A DNA stretch of 26,332 nucleotides from DATJPD01 sp036394195 (lineage in GTDB: Bacteria > Pseudomonadota > Alphaproteobacteria > CACIAM-22H2), in assembly GCA_036394195.1 (NCBI GenBank), contig DASWFO010000206.1:1-26332 (forward strand). Reading direction: 5' to 3'. Made by a program: the position numbers and the translations under genes. This document shows, in pieces, positions 15,242-26,332 of the stretch (its first letter is position 1; each line of letters opens with the position of its first letter). The notes beneath the pieces are model-generated. The model did no database searches, was not told where the DNA came from, and saw only the letters and a program-made list of their open reading frames with translations.

Positions 15242-15544
15242 GAACGGGAAGACGAAGTTGACGGATGGTGCCGGCGGCGGGGCGTACACGACCGCCGGCG
15301 GCGGTGCGTACATCACCGGCGGCGGGGCATAGACCGGGGCCGGAGCCACGTAGACCTGGGGACCGTAGGAGTAGTAGGGGCGCCATTCGTGATGCTCGTA
15401 CCCTTCGTGCTCGCGCCACTCGCGGTGCCCTCGACCACGACCCTCATCGTCATCGGCGCGCGCGGAGGCGGCGCCCGCAACGATAAAAAAGCTCGCCAGA
15501 GCCACGGCTCCGAGGCGGACGATCCAGCGTGTCGGCATGTTCAT
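15233..15544 (-). CDS. exported His/Tyr/Pro-rich protein
   Basis: 103 residues. The signal peptide is followed by cleavage after ARA (about residue 30), then an acidic/basic stretch (DDDEGRGRGHREW), a His/Tyr-rich part (HEGYEHHEWRPYYSYG), and four Pro-rich tracts of the type VYAPPP/MYAPPP. It ends SVNFVFPFRF. The ATG at 15544 is favoured because AGGAGG lies about six bases upstream; ATG 15538 is the alternative. It follows the Spy-like gene by 14 bp, so both are likely in one operon. Family not assigned; the composition suggests a surface or periplasmic protein that could bind metal through histidines. Confidence 0.72.
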   Translation of the reverse strand: MNMPTRWIVRLGAVALASFFIVAGAASARADDDEGRGRGHREWREHEGYEHHEWRPYYSYGPQVYVAPAPVYAPPPVMYAPPPAVVYAPPPAPSVNFVFPFRF

Positions 15545-15558
15545 GACCACCTCCTCCG

Positions 15559-16083
15559 TCAGGACGCCTGGTTGGCGCGCGCGGCGCGGCGTTGATGCGA
15601 ACGGAAGACGTTGTCCGCGTTCTTTTTCTGCGTGTCCGACATGCTGTCGTACAGGCTTTGGAACGCCGGGATGAGCCGCTTCATGCCGTCCTCATGGACT
15701 TCCGAGATTTTCTCGTACGACCGCAAATCGTCGACCGCGGTCATGTTCTTGTAGTTCTGAGCCCGCTCCTTGATGACCGCCTCCACGTCACTGGCATTCT
15801 GGCGCATCACGGCCGCCACCTGCTTCCACTGGTCTTCCTGGGCCGGCGTGATCTGCAGCCGCTTGTGGAGGTCGGCGATCCGCTGTTCGACGCTGTTGGC
15901 GCCGCCGCGACGCGGCTTGGCCGTAGCCCCAGGGGCCGGGGCCTGTGCAGTCGCCGGCGGGTTCGACGTCGACGGCGTGACCGTGCTGTTCTGCGCGTCC
16001 GCCGTGAGCGGCGTTCCGAGGAGGAGGATCGAGGCAAGCGCCGCGGCGCCCAGCACGCGCGAGGCGATGGTGATCTGCGACAT
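15559..16083 (-). CDS. Spy/CpxP-like periplasmic protein
   Basis: 174 residues. The signal peptide ends at TADA (about residue 30), followed by a Thr/Pro/Ala-rich linker and an all-helical domain. LQITPAQEDQWKQV matches the LTxxQ repeat typical of Spy/CpxP proteins; SLYDSMSDTQKKNAD is a second degenerate copy. Relatives act as ATP-independent periplasmic chaperones or as stress-sensor inhibitors. The ATG at 16083 was chosen, with AAAGGGA upstream; an in-frame GTG at 16101 is possible. It is the first gene of a two-gene unit with the His/Tyr/Pro-rich protein. Confidence 0.82.
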   Translation of the reverse strand: MSQITIASRVLGAAALASILLLGTPLTADAQNSTVTPSTSNPPATAQAPAPGATAKPRRGGANSVEQRIADLHKRLQITPAQEDQWKQVAAVMRQNASDVEAVIKERAQNYKNMTAVDDLRSYEKISEVHEDGMKRLIPAFQSLYDSMSDTQKKNADNVFRSHQRRAARANQAS

Positions 16084-16291
16084 GGGAGGGTTCCCTTTCA
16101 CAAAATGCAGTGGCGAGAATAACGGATGGCCGTGAATTGGTATTCCGCTCCGGCCGAATCAAGCGGAATCATGGACATGAACTATGGCGGGATCGTGACC
16201 AGCCCTTCCTGCGCCCGATGGCGCCGGTCCGCACTCCGGGAAAACCCTGAAAGGCGGGGCGGGAATTACCTAGGGCCGAGGGCCGGCCGAC

Positions 16292-18265
16292 CTAGACGTC
16301 GAGGTCGTGGGCGAACTTCGCGTTTTCCTGGATATAGGCGAGCCTGAGCTCGGGTTTGCGGCCCATCAGGCTCTCGACGAGCTTGGCCGTGCGCTTGGCC
16401 TCCTTGTCGCCCCTCTCGGGGATCTCGACCTTGAGCAGGACGCGTTTGCCCGGATCCATCGTCGTGTCCTTGAGCTGCGCCGGCGGCATTTCGCCAAGGC
16501 CCTTGAAGCGGCTGATCTCGACCTTGCCGTTGCCCTTGAACTCGCTCTTCATCAGCTCGTCCTTGTGCTTGTCGTCGCGGGCATAGATCACGTGGCCCCC
16601 GGACGCCAGCCGGTACAGAGGCGGCATCGCGAGAAAGAGGTGCCCGGTCTCGATCAGCTGCGGCATCTCGCGATAGAAAAAGGTCATCAAGAGAGAGGCG
16701 ATGTGGGCGCCGTCGACGTCGGCGTCGGTCATGATGATGACCCGCTCGTAGCGCAGCTTCTCCTCGCTGAAATGTTCGCCGGTGCCGCAGCCCAGCGCCT
16801 GGATGAGATCGGCGAGCTCCTGGTTGCCGCGCAGCTTGTCCGACGAGGCGCTGGCGACGTTCAGGATCTTGCCGCGCAGCGGCAGGATCGCCTGGGTATC
16901 GCGGTTGCGCGCCGACTTGGCCGAGCCGCCCGCGGAATCGCCTTCGACCAGGAAGATCTCGGTTCCTTCGGGCGAGGTTCGCGAGCAGTCGGCGAGCTTG
17001 CCGGGCAGGCGCAGCTTGCGGGTTGCCGTCTTGCGCGCGAGATCCTTGTCCTGGCGGCGGCGGAGCCGCTCCTCGGCGCGCTCGATCACGTGCTCGAGCA
17101 GCTTGCTGGCGGCGCCCGCGTCGTCGGACAGCCAGTGGTCGAAATGGTCCTTCATGATCGCCTCGACCAGGCGCTGCGCCTCCGGCATCCCGAGACGGTC
17201 CTTGGTCTGGCCCTGGAATTGCGGGTCCTTGATGAACAGCGAGAGCAGGACCACGCTGCCGTCCCCCACGTCCTCGGCGGTGATCTGGCCGGCTCTCCGG
17301 TTGTTGACGCGCTCGCCGTAGTCGCGCATCGAGCGCGACAGGGCCGCGCGCAGGCCCAGCTCGTGGCTGCCGCCTTGCGGGGTCGGCACCGTGTTCACAT
17401 AAGAATGCGTTTCGCCTTCCGAATCGCCGGGCCACGCCACCGCCCATTCGAGACGTCCGACCTTGTCGGGAAGCTGTGCCTCGCCGGTGAACGGCTGCGG
17501 CGTGTAGCTCGGCCGCTTGCCGACGATCTCGGCCAGCGCGTCCTTGAGCCCGGCCTCGAAGTGCAGCGTCGCCTCGGCCGGAATGTCGTCGTTCGGCTTC
17601 AGCAGCTTCTTGTCGCAGGACCAGCGGATCTCGACCCCTTTGAACAGGAAGGCTTTGGCGCGGATCATCCGGAAGACGGTGGTCGGGCGGAGATGCAGCG
17701 TCTTGCCGAAGATCTCGGGATCGGGATGGAAGCGCACGCTTGTGCCGCGGCGGTTGCTGACCGCCCCCGCGGCCTTCAGCGGACCCTTGGGCTTGCCGCG
17801 GCTGTAGGTCTGGGTCCACAGCTTCTTGTCGCGCGCGACTTCGACCGTGAGGTCGTCGGACAGCGCGTTGACGACCGAGACGCCGACACCGTGCAGGCCG
17901 CCGGCGGTCGAATACACCTTGCTGTCGAATTTGCCGCCCGAATGCAGCGTCGTCATGATCACTTCGAGCGCCGATTTCTTCTTGAACTTGGGATGGGGAT
18001 CGACCGGGATCCCGCGGCCGTTGTCGCGGACGGTGCAATAGCCGTCGGCCGTCAGCTCGACTTCGATCCAGTCGGCATGGCCGGCGACCGCCTCGTCCAT
18101 CGCGTTATCCAGGACCTCGGCGACCAGATGGTGCAGGGCGCGTTCGTCGGTGCCGCCGACATACATGCCAGGCCGGCGGCGGACCGGCTCGAGGCCTTCC
18201 AGGACCTCGATATGCTTGGCGGTGTAGCTTTGATCTTTGCGGGCGGCGTTGAACAGATCGGCCAT
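16292..18265 (-). CDS. parE: DNA topoisomerase IV subunit B
   Basis: 657 residues, matching ParE length, and with the C-terminal ending IQENAKFAHDLDV. GHKL ATPase motifs: VLDNAMDEA (51-59), DNGRGIP (81-87), GGLHGVGVSVVNALS (122-136). The transducer domain follows. TOPRIM acids are E441 (VEGDSAGGSAKSARNRDTQA) and DADVD at 514-518, with RFKGLGEMPP at 586-595. With ParC it decatenates replicated chromosomes. GyrB is the main alternative; length and the CGTGEHFSEEKLRYERVII segment favour ParE. It is monocistronic here, divergent from the thioesterase gene. Confidence 0.93.
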   Translation of the reverse strand: MADLFNAARKDQSYTAKHIEVLEGLEPVRRRPGMYVGGTDERALHHLVAEVLDNAMDEAVAGHADWIEVELTADGYCTVRDNGRGIPVDPHPKFKKKSALEVIMTTLHSGGKFDSKVYSTAGGLHGVGVSVVNALSDDLTVEVARDKKLWTQTYSRGKPKGPLKAAGAVSNRRGTSVRFHPDPEIFGKTLHLRPTTVFRMIRAKAFLFKGVEIRWSCDKKLLKPNDDIPAEATLHFEAGLKDALAEIVGKRPSYTPQPFTGEAQLPDKVGRLEWAVAWPGDSEGETHSYVNTVPTPQGGSHELGLRAALSRSMRDYGERVNNRRAGQITAEDVGDGSVVLLSLFIKDPQFQGQTKDRLGMPEAQRLVEAIMKDHFDHWLSDDAGAASKLLEHVIERAEERLRRRQDKDLARKTATRKLRLPGKLADCSRTSPEGTEIFLVEGDSAGGSAKSARNRDTQAILPLRGKILNVASASSDKLRGNQELADLIQALGCGTGEHFSEEKLRYERVIIMTDADVDGAHIASLLMTFFYREMPQLIETGHLFLAMPPLYRLASGGHVIYARDDKHKDELMKSEFKGNGKVEISRFKGLGEMPPAQLKDTTMDPGKRVLLKVEIPERGDKEAKRTAKLVESLMGRKPELRLAYIQENAKFAHDLDV

Positions 18266-18318
18266 GGGGCTGGTTAAGTAGTCAGAGGGAAAGGGTAAAC
18301 AAACGGCTGTCCAAGGTA

Positions 18319-18347
18319 TTGGAGTCGCCGTCCACCCACAAGATATA
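18319..18347 (+). promoter_or_regulatory. possible promoter for the thioesterase gene
   Basis: TTGGAG (18319-18324), 17-bp spacer, GATATA (18342-18347), ending about 32 bp before the ATG. The match is moderate only. Confidence 0.35.
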
Positions 18348-18379
18348 GTGCATCTGGATGGGATTTGAAGGAGTTAGCC

Positions 18380-18772
18380 ATGGTCACCAGCAGCGATCAC
18401 CCCCGCACGGAGCCGGCGTTGCGCGCCATTGCCATGCCGGCGGACGCCAATCCGAACGGCGACATCTTCGGCGGATGGCTGCTCTCGCAGATGGACCTCG
18501 CCGGCGGGAACACGGCGCACCAGCGCGCGCGCGGGCGCGTCGCCACCGTGGCGATCGAGGCGATGACGTTCCACAAGCCGGTGCATATCGGCGATGAGGT
18601 GAGCTGCTACACCGTGATCCGCAAGGTCGGCCGCAGTTCGATTACCATCCATGTCGAGACCTGGACCCGGCCCAGCGACGGCGGTTCCCGGACCAAGGTG
18701 ACGGAGGGCGTGTTCACCTATGTCGCCATCGGCCCCGATCGCCGGCCGCGCCCCATCCCGCCGGAAAATTAA
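18380..18772 (+). CDS. acyl-CoA thioesterase, YciA-like hotdog fold
   Basis: 130 residues of a single hotdog domain. NPNGDIFGGWLLSQMDLAG at 24-42 is the YciA signature, with D39 as the likely catalytic acid; VAIEAMTFHKPVHIGDEV follows. It hydrolyses acyl-CoA esters to free acid and CoA. The ATG at 18380 has AAGGAG about seven bases upstream; a TTG at 18365 is in frame but less likely. It is divergent from parE with 114 bp between starts. Confidence 0.92.
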   Translation: MVTSSDHPRTEPALRAIAMPADANPNGDIFGGWLLSQMDLAGGNTAHQRARGRVATVAIEAMTFHKPVHIGDEVSCYTVIRKVGRSSITIHVETWTRPSDGGSRTKVTEGVFTYVAIGPDRRPRPIPPEN

Positions 18773-18830
18773 CCGGGGGATACCGCGCTTCGGAGCTTAG
18801 GGGCCAATGCTTTAAGGCGGCCCGCCGTCC

Positions 18831-22063
<3,233 letters not shown>

Positions 22064-22067
<4 letters not shown>

Positions 22068-22468
22068 CGTTGGACGTCGCCAAAACCCGGGTCCTGGTCG
22101 TCGACGACAACGAGTTCATGCGGGCTCTCATCGCCAGCATGCTGCATGAGATGGGCTTCCGGCAGATTTTCCATGCGTCCGAGGGCGAGTCGGCGCTGGC
22201 CCAGACCGTCGCTGTCAGCCCTGAGCTGATCATTTGCGACATCGACATGGAGCCGGTGGACGGCCTCGACTTCGTCGAGAAGCTGCGCAAAGGGGCGCCG
22301 CCCAATCACCGGAATATTCCCGTGCTCATGCTCACCGCGCGCAATGAGACCGAGGTCGTCCAATGGGCGATCAAGCTCGGCATCAATGGCTATCTCGTGA
22401 AGCCGGTGAAGAAGGCCCAGCTCGAGGCCAAGGTCGTCACAATCCTGCAGCGGGCCCGGAGCGGCTAA
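22064..22468 (+). CDS. single-domain (CheY-like) response regulator
   Basis: 134 residues of receiver domain only. Acidic pocket D14/D15 (VLVVDDNEF), phospho-acceptor D59 (IICDIDMEPVDG), T91 (LTAR) and K113 (YLVKPVKK) are present. There is no output domain, so it must act by protein contact or as a phosphate shuttle. The ATG overlaps the kinase stop (ATGA, 22064-22067). The usual Met-Pro after the phospho-Asp loop is changed to MEPVDG. It ends in a 4-bp tail-to-tail overlap with arfB. Confidence 0.93.
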
Positions 22469-22884
22469 TCCTCTCCGCGCACGCGGCCGCGGCCGCGCTT
22501 GGCGATGCTGCGATGGCGCTTGCTCGCAAGCCGCTCCTGCTTCGAGCCGTAGGTCGGCTTGGTCTTTCGCCGCCGCCGCGGCCGCTCGGCGGCGGCCTGG
22601 AGCAACGCGATGAGCCGCTCGCGCGCGTCGTCGCGGTTGCGCGCCTGGCTGCGGAAGCGCTGCGCCTGGATCACCAAGGTGCCGTCCGCCGCCATCCGGC
22701 TGCCGGCGAGGACGCCGAGGCGATGCCGGGTGGCGGGATCGAGATTCGCCCGCGCGGTGTTGAAGCGCAGCTCGACCGCGGTCGATACCTTGTTGACGTT
22801 CTGGCCGCCCGGCCCCGACGCACGAATGAATCGCTCCTCGATATCGCGCTCGTCAATTAGGATATCGGGGGTGATTCGGATCAT
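22465..22884 (-). CDS. arfB: peptidyl-tRNA hydrolase / ribosome rescue factor ArfB (YaeJ)
   Basis: 139 residues. The release-factor-like catalytic GGQ is at 26-28 in SGPGGQNVNKVSTAVELRF. The last 40 residues are a basic tail (RRRRKTKPTYGSKQERLASKRHR) that enters the mRNA channel of stalled ribosomes in the known ArfB structures. Role: hydrolysis of peptidyl-tRNA on ribosomes stalled at mRNA 3' ends. Length and layout are normal. Its start codon lies only 16 bp from that of the divergent gnd gene. Confidence 0.95.
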   Translation of the reverse strand: MIRITPDILIDERDIEERFIRASGPGGQNVNKVSTAVELRFNTARANLDPATRHRLGVLAGSRMAADGTLVIQAQRFRSQARNRDDARERLIALLQAAAERPRRRRKTKPTYGSKQERLASKRHRSIAKRGRGRVRGED

Positions 22885-22900
22885 GACCTCTACCTAACAT

Positions 22901-24301
22901 ATGGCCGCCGATATCGCGATGATCGGGCTCGGCGTGATGGGCCGCAACCTGGCGTTGAACCTGGCCCAGCGTGGCCGCGCGGTGGCCGTGTTCGACCGCG
23001 ATGCAGCCCGGCTGCAGGCGCTAGCCGGTGCGAGCGGGATCGTGGCCTGTGCTGCGCCGGCCGCCGTGATTGACGCTTTGGCGCCGCCGCGGGCCGTGAT
23101 GCTGATGGTGCCGGCGGGAGCCGCGGTCGATGAGGCGATCGCGGCCCTCGAGCCGCTTCTCGGCCCCGGCGACATCCTGATCGATGGCGGCAATTCGCAT
23201 TTCCGCGACACGATCCGTCGCGCAAGGGGCCTGGCACCGCACGGCGTCGCGTATCTCGGCCTCGGCATTTCCGGCGGCGAAGCCGGCGCCCGGCTCGGCC
23301 CGTCGATCATGGCGGGCGGTCCGGCCGAGGCGTGGCAGCGCGTCGCCGGCGACTTCATCGCGATCGCCGCCCGGCATGACGGCGAGCCCTGCTGCGCCTG
23401 GTTCGGCGGCGACGGGGCCGGGCATTTCGTCAAGATGATCCATAACGGCATCGAATATGCGGAGATGCAGGCGATCGCGGAGGTCTACGTCGTGCTGCGC
23501 GACCTGCTCGGCCAGCCGGCGGCGGCGGCGGCGGAGGTGTTCGCCGGCTGGAACGGCGGCGAGCTCGCGTCGTACCTGATCGAGATCACGGCCGACATTC
23601 TCGGCCGGCGTGACGGCGCGGACGGGCCGCCGCTCATCGATCGCATCGCCGACCGCGCGCGCCAGAAAGGCACCGGCCAATGGGCGAGCATCGCAGCGCT
23701 CGAATTGGGCGCCGCCGCCCCGACCCTCGCGGAAGCGGTCGCGGCGCGTCACGTGTCGGCGGCCAGCGGCGAGCGTGACAACATCGCACATCGCCTCGGC
23801 TCGCCGCAGACCCGCTACGCCGGCGGCAGCGGACTGGTCGGCGACCTGGCCGAGGCGCTGCTGGGTGCGCGGATCGCGATTTACGCCCAGGGGTTCCGGG
23901 TCCTGGCGGCGGCGCGGCAGGAATTCGCGTGGCCCGAGCTGGCGCTCTCCGAGGTGGCGCGGGTGTGGCAGGGCGGCTGCATCATCCGCGCCCGATTGCT
24001 CGACGATATCCGCGCCGGGCTGGCGGCACAGCCGGCCGCGACCGATCTCCTGGCGTTGCCGGAGATCGCGGCCAAGCTTCGTCGGGTGGAGCCGGGCTCG
24101 CGGCGCGCACTCGCGGCGGCGATTGGACACGGGGCCGCAGTTCCCGCACTCGCCTCGGCGCTGGCGTGGACCGACGGGATGCGGACCGCGCGCTCGGGCG
24201 CCAATCTCATCCAGGCGCAGCGTGATTATTTCGGCGCCCACGGCGTCGAGCGGCTGGACCGGCCTGGCGACCATCACATCGACTGGTCGGCGAAATCCTG
24301 A
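22901..24301 (+). CDS. gnd: 6-phosphogluconate dehydrogenase, decarboxylating
   Basis: 466 residues, the long dimeric form. NADP-binding GLGVMGRNLALN at 9-20, the signature ISGGEAGARLGPSIMAGG at 123-140, catalytic K178 and E185 in KMIHNGIEYAEMQ, KGTGQW, and QAQRDYFGAHGVER near the C-terminus. In the 123-140 block the usual second Glu is Ala, and Pro in MPGG is Ala; the catalytic residues are kept. It converts 6-phosphogluconate to ribulose-5-phosphate, CO2 and NADPH. It is followed after 1 bp by gluconokinase. There is no obvious Shine-Dalgarno before the ATG. Confidence 0.95.
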   Translation: MAADIAMIGLGVMGRNLALNLAQRGRAVAVFDRDAARLQALAGASGIVACAAPAAVIDALAPPRAVMLMVPAGAAVDEAIAALEPLLGPGDILIDGGNSHFRDTIRRARGLAPHGVAYLGLGISGGEAGARLGPSIMAGGPAEAWQRVAGDFIAIAARHDGEPCCAWFGGDGAGHFVKMIHNGIEYAEMQAIAEVYVVLRDLLGQPAAAAAEVFAGWNGGELASYLIEITADILGRRDGADGPPLIDRIADRARQKGTGQWASIAALELGAAAPTLAEAVAARHVSAASGERDNIAHRLGSPQTRYAGGSGLVGDLAEALLGARIAIYAQGFRVLAAARQEFAWPELALSEVARVWQGGCIIRARLLDDIRAGLAAQPAATDLLALPEIAAKLRRVEPGSRRALAAAIGHGAAVPALASALAWTDGMRTARSGANLIQAQRDYFGAHGVERLDRPGDHHIDWSAKS

Positions 24302-24302
24302 G

Positions 24303-24815
24303 ATGACGGCGCCGATGATCGTGATTCTGATGGGCGTCGCCGGCGCCGGCAAGACGACGGTCGGCGAATCGCTGGCGCAGCGGCTGGGCGCCCGCTTCAT
24401 TGAGGGCGACACCTTTCATCCGGCGGCCAATGTCGAGAAGATGCGCGCCGGCACCCCGCTCTCCGACGACGACCGGCTGCCCTGGCTGGCTGCCATCGCC
24501 GGCGAGATCGGCCGGTGCCTCGCGCGCGGCGAGACGGCCGTGATCGCGTGCTCGGCGCTGAAGCGCGCCTACCGGACGATCCTGATCGGCGGCCGGGCGG
24601 CGGTGCGCGTCGTGCATCTCGAGGGCACGCCGTCGCTGATCCAGGCGCGCCTCGACGCGCGCCGCGGACATTACATGCCGGCGTCGCTGTTACCGAGCCA
24701 GTTCGCGGCCCTCGAGCCGCCGGCCACTGACGAGGCCGCCGTCAGCGTCGACGTGTCGGGCGCGCCGCAGGATATCGTCGCGGCGATCTGCGCCGCGCTG
24801 AACGCGGGCACCTAG
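24303..24815 (+). CDS. gntK: gluconokinase
   Basis: 170 residues, the GntK/IdnK type. Walker A GVAGAGKT at 11-18, EGDTFHPAANVEKMRAGTPL at 34-53 and DDDRLPWL at 55-62 are family hallmarks, with CSALKRAYR at 83-91. It phosphorylates gluconate to 6-phosphogluconate, the substrate of the preceding gene, so the pair forms a two-step gluconate shunt into the pentose phosphate pathway. The ATG at 24303 follows the gnd stop by one base; no gluconate transporter or GntR is visible. Confidence 0.95.
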   Translation: MTAPMIVILMGVAGAGKTTVGESLAQRLGARFIEGDTFHPAANVEKMRAGTPLSDDDRLPWLAAIAGEIGRCLARGETAVIACSALKRAYRTILIGGRAAVRVVHLEGTPSLIQARLDARRGHYMPASLLPSQFAALEPPATDEAAVSVDVSGAPQDIVAAICAALNAGT

Positions 24816-24856
24816 ACTCCGATCCATTAAAAATTTCTCTCGCTACCCATTCCGAT

Positions 24857-24912
24857 GGGGGGAGAGGCCGTGAGCACGGGCGGATGCCCGTGCTCACGAG
24901 AGAGGGGGCTTA
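24857..24912. repeat. palindromic element between gntK and the GGT-like gene
   Basis: A perfect hairpin with 12-bp arms (GTGAGCACGGGC at 24870-24881 and GCCCGTGCTCAC at 24886-24897, loop GGAT) flanked by GGGGGGAGAGG and GAGAGAGGGGG. GGCCGTGAGC matches the second half of repeat copy 1, so it is probably copy 3 of the same family. Placed between convergent genes, it could serve as a bidirectional terminator, although no T-run follows. Confidence 0.65.
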
Positions 24913-24979
24913 GACTAGGGTGAGGGGGTCATCAGGCCGCGCGACATCTCGCAGTCGGAGCGCCGCTGCAGGCGGACGC

Positions 24980-26332
24980 TTAATAGCCGAGCGCGCAGCC
25001 GTCCTTGCGCGGGTCGGAGCCGCCGGTCAGCGTGCCCTTATCCCAGTCGATCCAGATCGCCTGGCCGCCGCCGTGCGGATCGGGATGGCGCACGACCTTG
25101 TGGCCCAACGCCTGGAGGCCGCGGAACACGTCCTCCGGGATGCCGCTTTCGAGCTGGTAGACGCCTTCATAGTGCAGGCCGCGCGGCAGATCGATGGCGG
25201 CCTGCACGTCCATGCCGTAGTCGAGGATGTTGGTTGCGACATGCACCTGACCGACCGGCTGGAACTGGCCGCCCATGACGCCGAAGCCCAGCACGACGCG
25301 CCCTTGGCGGGTGATCAGGCTCGGGATGATGGTGTGGAGCGGCCGCTTGCCGGGGGCGATGCAGTTCGGGTGACCGGGCTCGACGCGGAATCCGGCGCCG
25401 CGGTTCTGCAGCAGGACGCCGGTCCGGCCCGAGACCACGGCCGAGCCGAAGGCGTAGGCGATCGAGTTGATGAACGAGCAGACGTTGCGGTCCTTGTCGA
25501 CCACGGTGAGATACGCGGTCGACGGATGGGCCGGGGGCCGCACCATCGGCAGGTCGGCCAGCCGGTCGAGCCGGATCTTGGCGCGGATCTCGGCCGCGAA
25601 GGCAGGGGCGAGCAGGCGGTCGACGTCGACGCGGACGAAGCGCGGATCGCCGATGTTGTTTTCGCGCGCCTGATAGGCAAAGCGCGCCGCTTCCGCTTCG
25701 AGATGCAGGCGCTCGACGCTGAGCGGCCCGAATTTGGCGAGATCGAAGCCTTCGAGGATGTTCAGCATCAGCAGCATCGTCAGGCCCGGCCCGTTCGGTG
25801 GGCATTGCCAGACGTCGTGGCCGCGATACCCGGTCTTGAGCGGCGTCGTGACCTCGGTCCGATGGGCGGCGAGATCCTCGACCGCGTGAAGGCCGCCGCC
25901 CGCGCGCAAGGTCTCGACGATGTCTTCGGCGACGCGGCCCTTGTAGAACCCGTCGCGGCCCTCGCGCGCGATGGTGCGCAGCGTCTCGGCCAGCTCCGGC
26001 TGGCGGATCACGTCGCCGGCGTTCGGCGCCTTGCCGCCCGGCAGCAGATATTGCGGCGTGTTGGTGCCCTTCTGGAGCTTGGCCAGGTTGTTCTTCCAGT
26101 CGCGCGCGATGCGCGGCGCCACGACATAGCCGTCCGCCGCCGCCTTGATCGCGGGCTGCAATAGCTCGTCGAGACCGCTCCGGCCGTGTTCAGCCAGCAG
26201 CGTCGACCATGCGTCGACCGCCCCGGGGACGCTCACGGAGTGCGGGCCGGTGAGCGGGATCGCCTTCATCCCGTGGTCGAGATACCACTCGGCGGTCGCG
26301 GCTTTTGGCGCCGCGCCCGAGCCGTTATAGGC
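24980..26332 (-). CDS. gamma-glutamyltransferase-family protein, 5' end outside the window
   Basis: 450 residues are visible; the frame runs open off the right edge (AYNGSGAAPKAATAEWYLDHG precedes the first internal Met at 26269), so the true start lies beyond 26332. Ntn-hydrolase features: HSVSVPGAVDAW in the large-subunit part and the processing site PSTAYLTVVD, where the Thr codon at 25517-25519 is the expected nucleophile; GSAVVSGRTGVLLQNRGAGF and APGKRPLHTIIPSL follow, with the typical ending RKDGCALGY. The TAYLTVVD form marks the GGT-like branch rather than classical TTHxSVVD enzymes, so glutathione may not be the substrate. Whether it is exported cannot be seen. Confidence 0.9.
   Translation of the reverse strand, partial: AYNGSGAAPKAATAEWYLDHGMKAIPLTGPHSVSVPGAVDAWSTLLAEHGRSGLDELLQPAIKAAADGYVVAPRIARDWKNNLAKLQKGTNTPQYLLPGGKAPNAGDVIRQPELAETLRTIAREGRDGFYKGRVAEDIVETLRAGGGLHAVEDLAAHRTEVTTPLKTGYRGHDVWQCPPNGPGLTMLLMLNILEGFDLAKFGPLSVERLHLEAEAARFAYQARENNIGDPRFVRVDVDRLLAPAFAAEIRAKIRLDRLADLPMVRPPAHPSTAYLTVVDKDRNVCSFINSIAYAFGSAVVSGRTGVLLQNRGAGFRVEPGHPNCIAPGKRPLHTIIPSLITRQGRVVLGFGVMGGQFQPVGQVHVATNILDYGMDVQAAIDLPRGLHYEGVYQLESGIPEDVFRGLQALGHKVVRHPDPHGGGQAIWIDWDKGTLTGGSDPRKDGCALGY

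Noticed and set aside
16142..16169. Inverted repeat ATTCCGCT/AGCGGAAT between parE and the Spy-like gene
   Set aside because: Arms of 8 bp around a 12-nt loop; plausible operator, but without support from position or a second copy.
16307..18277. 656-residue open frame on the plus strand opposite parE
   Set aside because: Its sequence is a codon-position shadow of parE in GC-rich DNA, with no recognisable domain; parE carries every expected motif.
23021..26164. Long frames opposite gnd (23021-24412, minus) and the GGT-like gene (24920-26164, plus)
   Set aside because: Antisense shadows; the opposite strand has intact family motifs throughout.

Overview
The window is a GC-rich, densely coding chromosomal segment. 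High GC, intergenic GGGGGAGG-type palindromic repeats, a ParE-type topoisomerase subunit and a large soluble hybrid histidine kinase all fit an alphaproteobacterium, perhaps of Rhodospirillales type. The taxonomic guess is inference. I see no rRNA, tRNA, CRISPR array, insertion sequence or prophage.

Positions 1-7100 hold a minus-strand catabolic operon, read from right to left: SDR dehydrogenase, MarR regulator, crotonase-fold protein, acyl-CoA dehydrogenase, small CWC cysteine-rich protein, OYE-type flavin/Fe-S oxidoreductase with a C-terminal fibronectin-III-like domain, and a benzoate/2-aminobenzoate-type CoA ligase. Several junctions overlap by 4 bp or are separated by a few bases. A perfect 24-bp palindrome just upstream of the first gene is the likely operator of the encoded MarR protein. 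The set suggests that an aromatic or cyclic acid is activated to its CoA thioester and then reduced or oxidised. The substrate cannot be read from the sequence, and the operon may continue past the left edge.

Positions 7150-13000 hold a small membrane protein, a small secreted protein, an Arg-type cysteine dioxygenase homologue, a stand-alone Lrp/AsnC effector domain, a RhlE-like DEAD-box helicase with a clear sigma-70 promoter and a leader of about 190 nt, an alpha/beta hydrolase, and a disulfide-type flavoprotein reductase that lacks the usual His-Glu catalytic pair.

Positions 12970-16100 form a cell-envelope cluster on the minus strand: a Spy/CpxP-like periplasmic protein, a Tyr/Pro-rich exported protein, and three paralogous lipoproteins of a family I do not recognise. 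Two of these lipoproteins arose from a tandem duplication of about 850 bp that also copied the intergenic DNA. This is the best candidate for something undescribed.

Positions 16290-26332 hold parE, a YciA-like thioesterase, a three-PAS hybrid histidine kinase overlapping a single-domain response regulator, arfB, a gnd-gntK gluconate operon and the 3' part of a gamma-glutamyltransferase-family gene cut by the right edge.
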